This document shows, piece by piece, positions 56,974 through 64,000 of a DNA stretch of 64,000 nt. Both the position numbers and the translations under genes were made by a program. The notes beneath the pieces were generated by a model. That model was given only the letters and a program-made list of their open reading frames with translations. It searched no databases and was not told the origin of the DNA. The stretch is from Sphingobacteriales bacterium (GTDB lineage Bacteria; Bacteroidota; Bacteroidia; Chitinophagales; Chitinophagaceae). Numbering within the stretch: position 1 is the first letter of the stretch; each line of letters starts with the position of its first letter. The stretch lies in NCBI GenBank assembly GCA_016185185.1, contig JACPOD010000013.1:34868-98867 (forward strand), in the 5' to 3' direction.

Positions 56974-58002
56974 ATGAGTCATTCAATAAATACGGAATCT
57001 AAAAAAACCTCTCCCTTTGGGAGAGGTTTGGTGAGGGCTGGTATCATTGGTGGAGCTGGTTACACTGGCGGAGAATTGATCAGGTTATTGATCAATCATC
57101 CTGCAGTTGAGTTGGCTTTCATTCATAGCCGCAGTAATGCCGGCAAGCCTGTATATGCTATTCACCAGGATTTATTGGGTGAAACTGAGTTAATCTTTAC
57201 TGGTGAATTGAATAATGATATTGATGTATTGTTTCTTTGTCTGGGTCACGGCGAATCCAAAAAGTTTTTAGAAGATCATGTAATTCATGACAGGATTAAG
57301 ATAATTGATTTAGCCAACGACTTTCGCTTAGCTCACAGCTCACAGCTCGGAACTCGCAGCTTCATCTACGGTCTTCCTGAATTAAACAGGGAGATAATTA
57401 AATCTGCAAACAACATTGCTAATCCCGGCTGTTTTGCTACAGCTATTCAATTAGGATTACTGCCATTAGCTAAAGCAGGTTTATTGAGTGATGTTTATAC
57501 AACAGGCATTACTGGTTCAACTGGCGCCGGACAAAGCCTGTCTTCTACTTCTCATTTTAGCTGGAGAGCAAACAATATACAAGCGTATAAAACTTTAACG
57601 CACCAGCATCTTGGAGAAATAGGTCAATCGCTGATGCAGTTGCAGTCTGCCGGGGATGTGAAAGTAAATTTTGTTCCGTGGAGAGGAGATTTTACAAGAG
57701 GTATTTTCATTAGCTCACAATTAAGTTGTGAGTCAGACCTTGATGAATTAAATAAATTATACGATGATTATTACAGTAGTCATCCGTTTGTTCATATAAG
57801 TAATGAGCCAATATTTTTAAAGCAAGTGGTGAATACAAACAAATGTATTATCCAGTTAGAAAAAACTGGTAAGCAGTTAGTGATTCATTCAATAGCAGAT
57901 AATTTATTAAAAGGAGCAAGCGGACAGGCAGTACAGAATATGAATTTAATGTTTGGATTGGATGAGACAATTGGTTTGAAATTAAAAGCAAATTATTTTT
58001 AA
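56974..58002 (+). CDS. argC: N-acetyl-gamma-glutamyl-phosphate reductase
   Basis: AGIIGGAGYTGGELIRLLINHPAVEL, YGLPELNREIIKSANNIANPGCFATAIQLGLLPL. Confidence 0.95.
   Translation: MSHSINTESKKTSPFGRGLVRAGIIGGAGYTGGELIRLLINHPAVELAFIHSRSNAGKPVYAIHQDLLGETELIFTGELNNDIDVLFLCLGHGESKKFLEDHVIHDRIKIIDLANDFRLAHSSQLGTRSFIYGLPELNREIIKSANNIANPGCFATAIQLGLLPLAKAGLLSDVYTTGITGSTGAGQSLSSTSHFSWRANNIQAYKTLTHQHLGEIGQSLMQLQSAGDVKVNFVPWRGDFTRGIFISSQLSCESDLDELNKLYDDYYSSHPFVHISNEPIFLKQVVNTNKCIIQLEKTGKQLVIHSIADNLLKGASGQAVQNMNLMFGLDETIGLKLKANYF
57008..57037 (+). repeat. PE1, in-frame N-terminal copy in argC (TSPFGRGLVR)
   Basis: CCTCTCCCTTTGGGAGAGGTTTGGTGAGGG. Confidence 0.8.
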
Positions 58003-58005
58003 ATA

Positions 58006-58063
58006 ACCGCAGAGGCGGGGAGACGCTGAGGAAATATACTCTGCGCCTTTGCGTCTCCGCGGT
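58006..58063. repeat. Imperfect inverted repeat in argC-argD gap
   Basis: ACCGCAGAGGCGGGGAGACGCTGAG ... CTCTGCGCCTTTGCGTCTCCGCGGT. Confidence 0.6.
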
Positions 58064-58074
58064 AAAACTTCTTT

Positions 58075-59262
58075 ATGAACTTATTTGATGTATATCCTCT
58101 TAACGACATCACCATCGTAAAAGCAAAAGGCTCTTATGTATGGGATGATAAAGGTGAACAATACCTTGACCTCTACGGTGGTCATGCGGTAATCAGCATT
58201 GGTCATACGCATCCGCATTGGGTGCAGAGAATAGAAGAGCAACTTGAAAAGATTGCTTTTTATTCAAATTCCATTCGCATTCCATTACAGCAACAATTAG
58301 CAGAGAAGCTGGGTAAAGTTTCAGGTAAAGAAGATTATCAATTGTTCCTCTGTAATAGCGGAGCTGAAGCCAATGAAAATGCTTTGAAATTAGCTTCGTT
58401 TCATAATGGAAGAAAGAAGATTGTGGCCTTTAGTAAATCTTTTCATGGAAGAACATCATTAGCAGTTTCAGCAACAGATAATAAAAATTATATCGCACCG
58501 GTTAACGAAACAGATAATGTAATCTTTCTTCCGCTGAATGATGAACAAGCACTGGAGGCTTGCTTTAAAAAGAATGGCAAACAAATTTCTTCTGTGATCA
58601 TTGAAGGTATACAGGGTGTGGGTGGAATTAATGTAGCGGAAAATTCATTCCTACAGAAGATTCGGCAGCTATGTGATGAGTATGGAGCAGTTTATATCGC
58701 TGATAGTATTCAGTGCGGTTATGGAAGAAGCGGTAAGTTTTTCAGTCACGATTTTGCCGGGGTAAGTGCGGATATTTATACCATGGCAAAAGGAATGGGA
58801 AATGGTTTTCCCGTTGCCGGTATTATCATTGCTCCGCATATTAAGCCTAAATATTTTCAATTAGGAACAACCTTTGGTGGTAATCATCTGGCCTGTGCTG
58901 CTGCGTTAGCTGTGCTGGAAGTAATTGAAGAAGAAAAATTATTGGGTAATACTGCTACGGTTGGTTTCTATTTAAGAGAAGAATTGAAAAAGATTCCGCA
59001 ACTGAAAAATGTAAGAGGAAGAGGATTGATGATTGGTTTTGATGTTCCGGAAGAATTAAAAGATTTAAAAAAGAACTTATTGTTCAATCAAAAAATATTT
59101 ACAGGCGAAGCAAAACCAAATGTGATTCGTTTATTGCCTTCATTAGCATTGCGTAAAAGAGATGCGGAACAATTTATTGAAGCGATAAAAGAGGAGGTTG
59201 CGGCCCCCTCTAACTCCCCCAAAGGGGGAGAACAGGCAAGCACACAAAGCCAACTTGTATAA
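58075..59262 (+). CDS. argD: Acetylornithine (or succinylornithine) aminotransferase
   Basis: YLDLYGGHAVISIGHTHPHWV, FLCNSGAEANENALKLA, YTMAKGMGNGFPVAGII, GTTFGGNHLACAAALAVLEVI. Confidence 0.94.
   Translation: MNLFDVYPLNDITIVKAKGSYVWDDKGEQYLDLYGGHAVISIGHTHPHWVQRIEEQLEKIAFYSNSIRIPLQQQLAEKLGKVSGKEDYQLFLCNSGAEANENALKLASFHNGRKKIVAFSKSFHGRTSLAVSATDNKNYIAPVNETDNVIFLPLNDEQALEACFKKNGKQISSVIIEGIQGVGGINVAENSFLQKIRQLCDEYGAVYIADSIQCGYGRSGKFFSHDFAGVSADIYTMAKGMGNGFPVAGIIIAPHIKPKYFQLGTTFGGNHLACAAALAVLEVIEEEKLLGNTATVGFYLREELKKIPQLKNVRGRGLMIGFDVPEELKDLKKNLLFNQKIFTGEAKPNVIRLLPSLALRKRDAEQFIEAIKEEVAAPSNSPKGGEQASTQSQLV
59204..59229 (-). repeat. PE1, in-frame C-terminal copy in argD (APSNSPKGGE)
   Basis: CCCCCTCTAACTCCCCCAAAGGGGGA. 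Confidence 0.85.
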
Positions 59263-59332
59263 AGTGGACTTTAATTTGCAGGTGCCTGAATAAATTGATT
59301 GGGATTATTTTATAAATCATATTACCCCGAAG

Positions 59333-59460
59333 GAGTAAAATTTTAATAACACCGGATGAAACCCGGTGAAAACAATAAGAGTGAAAGAACCCTCAAGGGG
59401 TTCAATATTGTTGAGTAGGGTACCAAACCATAAAGTGTGCGACGCAAGGGACGATGATTG
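59333..59460. repeat. Intergenic block of short hairpins and a repeated 17-mer between argD and argF
   Basis: CACCGGATGAAACCCGGTG hairpin, GAACCCTCAAGGGGTTC hairpin, AAGTGTGCGACGCAAGG (also at 34120-34136). Confidence 0.5.
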
Positions 59461-59497
59461 GTTATATAAAGCTGGTAACATAAATACAACATAAAAT

Positions 59498-60508
59498 TTG
59501 AAACATTTCACTTCAGTAAACGACATTGTAAGCCCCTCCTTTGGAGGGGTTGGGGAGGCCATCAATGCTCTGGTTAAAAAAGCATTGGTGTACAAAGCCA
59601 ATCCGTTTAAGGATAAAACGCTGGGTGCAAATAAACGCATTGGTTGTTTGTTTCTTAACCCGAGTATGCGTACGAGGCTAAGTACACAAATTGCTGCACA
59701 GAACCTGGGAATGGAAGCTATCATCTTCAATGTGGGAAGTGAAGGATGGGCACTGGAGTTTGAAGAAGAGGCCATCATGAGTGGTAATACGGTGGAGCAT
59801 GTAAAAGATGCCGCACCCATTATGGGAAAATATTTTGATGTGCTGGCGATAAGAACATTTCCTTCGTTAAAGAACAGGGAAGATGATTACAGTGAATTAT
59901 ACATTAAACAATTTATAAAATACGCTGGTATCCCGGTAGTGAGTTTGGAAAGTGCAACGCTTCATCCATTACAGTCGTTAACGGATATAATTACAATACA
60001 GGAACAAATTGCAGTGACCCCCCCGTTGGGGGGCAGGGGGGCTAAAATAGTTCTCACCTGGGCGCCACATGTAAAGCCTTTGCCGCAATGTGTAGCCAAT
60101 AGTTTTTCTCAATGGATAAATGCCTGGGGCGAAGCAGATTTTGTGATTACCCATCCTGAAGAATATGAACTGGATGAGCAGTTCACAAAAGGTGCGGTTA
60201 TAACACATAATCAAAATGAAGCATTAAAAGATGCCGATTATGTGTATGTAAAAAACTGGAGTACTTTTAATGATTATGGAAAAATTTATTGTAATGATCC
60301 GGAGTGGATGCTGACCCGGGAAAAATTAAAGCTGACTACTAACGCTAAAGTGATGCATTGTTTGCCAGTAAGAAGAAATGTAGAACTGAGTGATGAGATA
60401 CTGGATAGCGCTAACAGTATTGTAACACAGGAAGCATCGAATAGAGTTTGGGCTGCACAAGCGGTGCTGAGTACCCTCCTAACCTCCCTAAAGGGAGGAG
60501 CTGAATAA
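59498..60508 (+). CDS. N-succinyl/N-acetyl-L-ornithine carbamoyltransferase (ArgF'-type)
   Basis: IGCLFLNPSMRTRLSTQIAAQNLGMEAII, RTFPSLKNREDDYSELYIKQFIKYAGIPVVSLESATLHPLQSLTDIITI, VMHCLPVRRNVELSDEIL. Confidence 0.9.
   Translation: MKHFTSVNDIVSPSFGGVGEAINALVKKALVYKANPFKDKTLGANKRIGCLFLNPSMRTRLSTQIAAQNLGMEAIIFNVGSEGWALEFEEEAIMSGNTVEHVKDAAPIMGKYFDVLAIRTFPSLKNREDDYSELYIKQFIKYAGIPVVSLESATLHPLQSLTDIITIQEQIAVTPPLGGRGAKIVLTWAPHVKPLPQCVANSFSQWINAWGEADFVITHPEEYELDEQFTKGAVITHNQNEALKDADYVYVKNWSTFNDYGKIYCNDPEWMLTREKLKLTTNAKVMHCLPVRRNVELSDEILDSANSIVTQEASNRVWAAQAVLSTLLTSLKGGAE
59533..59556 (+). repeat. PE1, in-frame N-terminal copy in argF (SPSFGGVGE)
   Basis: CCCCTCCTTTGGAGGGGTTGGGGA. Confidence 0.85.
60018..60041 (+). 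repeat. PE1, in-frame internal copy in argF (TPPLGGRG)
   Basis: CCCCCCCGTTGGGGGGCAGGGGGG. Confidence 0.85.
60474..60498 (-). repeat. PE1, in-frame C-terminal copy in argF (TLLTSLKGGA)
   Basis: CCCTCCTAACCTCCCTAAAGGGAGG. Confidence 0.85.
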
Positions 60509-60514
60509 TTCATT

Positions 60515-61357
60515 ATGAAAGAAAAACTTTACATAGTTAAAATAGGTGGTAATATTATTGATGATGAAGCTAAACTTTCAGCATTTATAAAACTATTTGC
60601 TGAGTTGTTTGGAAATAATTCTTCATACCCCTTTGGGGGCAGGGGGCTATTGATTCATGGCGGTGGTAAAGTGGCCACTAAGATTGGTGATAAGTTAGGC
60701 ATTGAATCAAAATATGTGGATGGAAGAAGAATAACAGATGCAGAGACAATTGATGTGGTGACGATGGTATATGGCGGACTGGTAAATAAAAAGATCGTAG
60801 CACAACTGCAGGCTAATGGCTGTAATGCCATTGGTGTTACAGGCGCTGATGCAAACTTGATTCCCGCATCAAAAAGACCGGTTAAAGAAATTGATTATGG
60901 TTTTGTGGGAGACGTGAAGAGTGAACAGTTGACGGTTGACTGTTGGCAGTTATTACTGAATAGCGGACTGACTCCTGTGGTTGCTCCGTTAACACATGAT
61001 GGTAAAGGGCAAATTTTAAATACCAATGCGGATACTATGGCGCAGGAAGTTGCCAAGGTATTAAGCAGTGTTTATGAAGTAACGCTGATTTATTCTTTCG
61101 AGAAAGAAGGTGTGCTGTTAGATGTAAATGATGAATCTTCTGTTATTAAAGAGTTGAAATGGGAATATTATCAACAACTAAAGAATCCTAACTCCCCTTC
61201 AGGGGTTGGGGGCAAAATATTTGCAGGAATGATTCCTAAACTGGATAATGCTTTTGCTGCATTGAACAGTGGTGTTAGGAAGGTAATCATCGGTAAAGCA
61301 GAAAAGCTGGATGAATTAATTACTGGCGCCAGCGGAACAAGCATCGTCAATGAGTGA
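60515..61357 (+). CDS. argB: Acetylglutamate kinase
   Basis: YIVKIGGNIIDDE, LLIHGGGKVATKIGDKLGI, GVTGADANLI, GQILNTNADTMA, MIPKLDNAFAALNSGV. Confidence 0.94.
   Translation: MKEKLYIVKIGGNIIDDEAKLSAFIKLFAELFGNNSSYPFGGRGLLIHGGGKVATKIGDKLGIESKYVDGRRITDAETIDVVTMVYGGLVNKKIVAQLQANGCNAIGVTGADANLIPASKRPVKEIDYGFVGDVKSEQLTVDCWQLLLNSGLTPVVAPLTHDGKGQILNTNADTMAQEVAKVLSSVYEVTLIYSFEKEGVLLDVNDESSVIKELKWEYYQQLKNPNSPSGVGGKIFAGMIPKLDNAFAALNSGVRKVIIGKAEKLDELITGASGTSIVNE
60628..60646 (+). repeat. PE1, in-frame internal copy in argB (YPFGGRG)
   Basis: CCCCTTTGGGGGCAGGGGG. Confidence 0.85.
61187..61212 (+). repeat. PE1, in-frame internal copy in argB (NPNSPSGVGG); full palindrome
   Basis: CCTAACTCCCCTTCAGGGGTTGGGGG. 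Confidence 0.85.
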
Positions 61358-62474
61358 TAACCTGAACATATTACAATCTTCTGCAATCAACTTATTAAAA
61401 GAACTGATTGAAACACCTTCTTTCAGTAAAGAAGAAGACCAGACGGCTGGTATCATTTGCCGGTTTTTAGGAGAGAGAGGTGTTGTGCATTATCGTTCAG
61501 GAAATAATGTGTGGGCTAAGAACAAATTTTATGACATCAACAAACCAACTATTCTGCTTAATTCACATCATGATACGGTAAAGCCCAACAAAGGATATAC
61601 ACTCGACCCATTTTCTCCAATAGAAAAAGAAGGAAAATTATTTGGATTGGGCAGCAATGATGCAGGAGGTGCATTGGTGAGTTTGATTGCAACGTTTTTA
61701 TATTTTTACGATAAAGCGGATTTAAAATATAATTTAGTATTGGCTGCCACAGCAGAAGAAGAAATAAGTGGAACTAATGGAATAGAATTGCTGTTACAAG
61801 ATGAAATGTTTACTGATGCAAAGGACAGCAGCGCAGGTTCCCCCTTTAGGGGCCAGGGGCGTGAATGGGTTGCCATTGTGGGTGAACCAACGCAAATGCA
61901 AATGGCTGTTGCAGAAAAAGGACTGCTGGTATTGGATTGTATTGCTTATGGTAAAGCTGGTCATGCGGCAAGAGAAGAAGGAGAGAATGCATTGTATAAA
62001 GCGTTAAAAGATATTAAGTGGATTTCAACGTACCACTTTCCTAAATTATCTGAACTGCTCGGACCAGTAAAGATGAGTGTGACAGTTATTGAAACAGATA
62101 ACAAACAACATAATGTAGTGCCTGCCCAATGTAAGTTTGTGGTGGATATACGAGTAAACGAATTATATACTCACGAAGAAATTATAGAGACGGTAAAGCA
62201 ACATATTCAAAGTGAAGTAAAGCCAAGAAGCACCCGTTTGCGTTCTTCATCCATTACATTGGGACATCCGTTGGTAAAAGCAGGAATCAGTTTGGGAAGA
62301 ACCTACTACGGTTCACCTACCACCTCTGATAAAGCATTGATGCCTTTCCCGGCATTGAAGATGGGTCCTGGCGATAGTGCAAGAAGCCATACAGCCGATG
62401 AGTATATTTATGTGAATGAGATTAATGAAGGAATTGATTTGTACATTCGGTTATTGAATCAACTTGTGCAATAG
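61350..62474 (+). CDS. argE: M20 family peptidase; acetyl/succinyl-ornithine (citrulline) deacylase
   Basis: ILLNSHHDTVKPNKGYTLDPF, GLGSNDAGGALVSLIA, AATAEEEISGTNGIE. Confidence 0.9.
   Translation: MSDNLNILQSSAINLLKELIETPSFSKEEDQTAGIICRFLGERGVVHYRSGNNVWAKNKFYDINKPTILLNSHHDTVKPNKGYTLDPFSPIEKEGKLFGLGSNDAGGALVSLIATFLYFYDKADLKYNLVLAATAEEEISGTNGIELLLQDEMFTDAKDSSAGSPFRGQGREWVAIVGEPTQMQMAVAEKGLLVLDCIAYGKAGHAAREEGENALYKALKDIKWISTYHFPKLSELLGPVKMSVTVIETDNKQHNVVPAQCKFVVDIRVNELYTHEEIIETVKQHIQSEVKPRSTRLRSSSITLGHPLVKAGISLGRTYYGSPTTSDKALMPFPALKMGPGDSARSHTADEYIYVNEINEGIDLYIRLLNQLVQ
61840..61859 (+). repeat. PE1, in-frame internal copy in argE (SPFRGQG)
   Basis: CCCCCTTTAGGGGCCAGGGG. Confidence 0.8.
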
Positions 62475-62504
62475 TTACATGTTACAAGTTTCTGGTTTCA
62501 GGTT
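62474..62504. repeat. Degenerate repeat upstream of four-helix-bundle gene
   Basis: GTTACATGTTACAAGTTTCTGGTTTCAGGTT. Confidence 0.6.
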
Positions 62505-62516
62505 AAACCAACATAT

Positions 62517-62906
62517 ATGAAAAGTTACAGGGAACTTGAAATTTACAATGAATCGAAGAGACTTGCTGTTGAAGTTCATAAAATGACAATGACTTTGCCG
62601 AAGTTTGAGTTATTTGAAGAAGGAGGTCAGGTCAGGCGTTCTGCAAAATCGGTAACAGCTATGATTGTCGAAGGGTATGGACGCAGACGCTATAAAACCG
62701 ACTTTATAAAATATCTCGTTTATGGACATGCAGAAACAGATGAAACAATTTTGCACCTGGATTTTTTATTTGAAACAGGCTCGTTAAAAGATGAGATTCT
62801 ATATACCAATTTGAAAGGTAAATATGATTCATTGAGCAAAAAGATAAATAAATTTATACAGTGGGTTGAAGATAATTGGAACGAATTTCCAAATCCTGAA
62901 ACCTGA
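62517..62906 (+). CDS. Four-helix-bundle protein (TIGR02436 / S23-like)
   Basis: [21 protein letters not shown]...[51 protein letters not shown]. Confidence 0.85.
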   Translation: MKSYRELEIYNESKRLAVEVHKMTMTLPKFELFEEGGQVRRSAKSVTAMIVEGYGRRRYKTDFIKYLVYGHAETDETILHLDFLFETGSLKDEILYTNLKGKYDSLSKKINKFIQWVEDNWNEFPNPET

Positions 62907-62924
62907 AACAGGCAACCTGAAACT
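62893..62924. repeat. Degenerate tandem repeat overlapping four-helix-bundle gene stop codon
   Basis: ATCCTGAAACCTGAAACAGGCAACCTGAAACT; inverted relative to 62474-62504. Confidence 0.65.
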
Positions 62925-62930
62925 TTAATT

Positions 62931-64000
62931 ATGAAACTCTGGCAAAAGAACATAACAGTATCTGACGCAGTAGAAAAATTTACTGTGGGAAATGACAAGG
63001 AGATGGACTTGTATCTTGCTAGGTACGATGTGCTTGGTTCCATCGCTCATGTTACTATGCTGGAGACGATTGGTTTGTTAACTGCAGATGAAAAAAAAAT
63101 ACTGGTCAAAGAGCTTCAGTCAATTTATTCAGAAATTCAAAATTCAAATTTTAAAATTCAAAATGAGGTGGAGGATATCCATTCTCAGATAGAACTATTA
63201 CTCATTCAGCGGTTAGGTGAAGTGGGGAAGAAGATACATAGCGGCAGAAGTCGCAATGACCAGGTGCTGGTGGATATCAAATTGTTTCTAAGAGCTGAGA
63301 TTGAGAAAACGGTGAATGCAGCTAAATCATTATTTGATTTACTGATTGAATTAAGTGAGCAGCATAAAAATATTTTACTGCCCGGTTATACGCATTTGCA
63401 AATTGCCATGCCTTCTTCTTTTGGTTTGTGGTTAGGTGCTTATGCGGAAAGTTTGGTGGATGATGTTATCAGTTTTCAATCAGCTTATAAAGTAGTTAAT
63501 AAAAATCCATTAGGTTCCGCGGCAGGTTATGGTTCATCCTTTCCATTGAACAGAACATTGACTACTCATCTGCTCGGTTTTGAATCCCCCAATTACAATG
63601 TAGTAGCTGCACAGATGAGTCGTGGCAAGAGTGAAAGAATAGTAGCACAATCTATCAGTAATGTGGCAGCAACATTAAGCAAACTGGCTTACGATTGCTG
63701 TTTGTATATGAACCAGAATTTTGGTTTCATTTCATTTCCGGATGAATTAACAACCGGCAGCAGCATCATGCCACATAAAAAGAATCCGGATGTGTTTGAG
63801 CTGATAAGGGCTAAGTGCAATCAATTGCAGGCTTTGCCCAATGAAATTGCCTTCGTTGCCAACAATCTTCCGTCCGGTTATCACCGGGATTTTCAATTGC
63901 TGAAAGAACAACTCTTCCCTGCTTTTGAAAAACTCCGCAACTGTATGGATATGATGCAACTGATGCTGAGTAATATGAAAGTGAAAGAGGATATACTGGG
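62931..64000 (+). CDS. argH: Argininosuccinate lyase, truncated by window edge
   Basis: MKLWQKNITVSDAVEKFTVGNDKEMDLYLARYDVLGSIAHVTML, GRSRNDQVLVDIKLF, TTGSSIMPHKKNPDVFELIRAK; not in ORF track because it is open at the 3' edge. Confidence 0.93.
   Translation, partial: MKLWQKNITVSDAVEKFTVGNDKEMDLYLARYDVLGSIAHVTMLETIGLLTADEKKILVKELQSIYSEIQNSNFKIQNEVEDIHSQIELLLIQRLGEVGKKIHSGRSRNDQVLVDIKLFLRAEIEKTVNAAKSLFDLLIELSEQHKNILLPGYTHLQIAMPSSFGLWLGAYAESLVDDVISFQSAYKVVNKNPLGSAAGYGSSFPLNRTLTTHLLGFESPNYNVVAAQMSRGKSERIVAQSISNVAATLSKLAYDCCLYMNQNFGFISFPDELTTGSSIMPHKKNPDVFELIRAKCNQLQALPNEIAFVANNLPSGYHRDFQLLKEQLFPAFEKLRNCMDMMQLMLSNMKVKEDIL

Noticed and set aside
1-64000. tRNA, rRNA, prophage, integron or transposase genes
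   Set aside because: None could be recognised by eye; no integrase/transposase-like protein in the ORF track.

Overview
This is a Bacteroidota-type chromosomal segment (Chitinophagaceae-like by gene content, T9SS/SprB-type modules and TAnnTTTG promoters; the taxon is inferred, not proven). It contains: the rpoD 3' end, ffh, rpsP, rimM; a secreted glycosidase-like protein; two RelE/ParE-like toxin-antitoxin (TA) pairs; dinB; two pseudouridine synthases; a beta-propeller sensor kinase with LuxR-type regulators; a giant beta-helix/SprB-repeat T9SS protein split by a 1-nt frameshift; rlmN, a thiolase, hisS and an LMW phosphatase; a TonB/PstS-like/TPR cluster; a complete-looking complex I operon (nuoA-N); a MacB-like permease; a zinc metalloprotease; exbB-exbD-exbD-tonB; and an arginine operon (GNAT-argG-C-D-F-B-E-[four-helix-bundle]-argH). 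The strongest unexplained signals are: (1) a palindromic repeat family (core CCCCTTTAGGGGTTGGGG, 21 copies found by eye), including 11 frame-preserving copies inside arg operon coding regions, with orientation set by position (3' ends one way, 5'/internal the other) and G-rich arms in the ribosome-binding position of nuoC/D/G/K; (2) two nucleotidyltransferase-type TA-like modules inside the nuo operon, one coupled by overlapping start/stop codons to both nuoG and nuoH; (3) a nuoE that lacks its central part, including the first Cys pair of the 2Fe-2S site; (4) a candidate Arg-Arg leader peptide plus hairpin ahead of the arg operon; (5) a four-helix-bundle gene bracketed by inverted CCTGAAAC repeats between argE and argH. 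Everything was read by eye from sequence; no database search or folding program was run.
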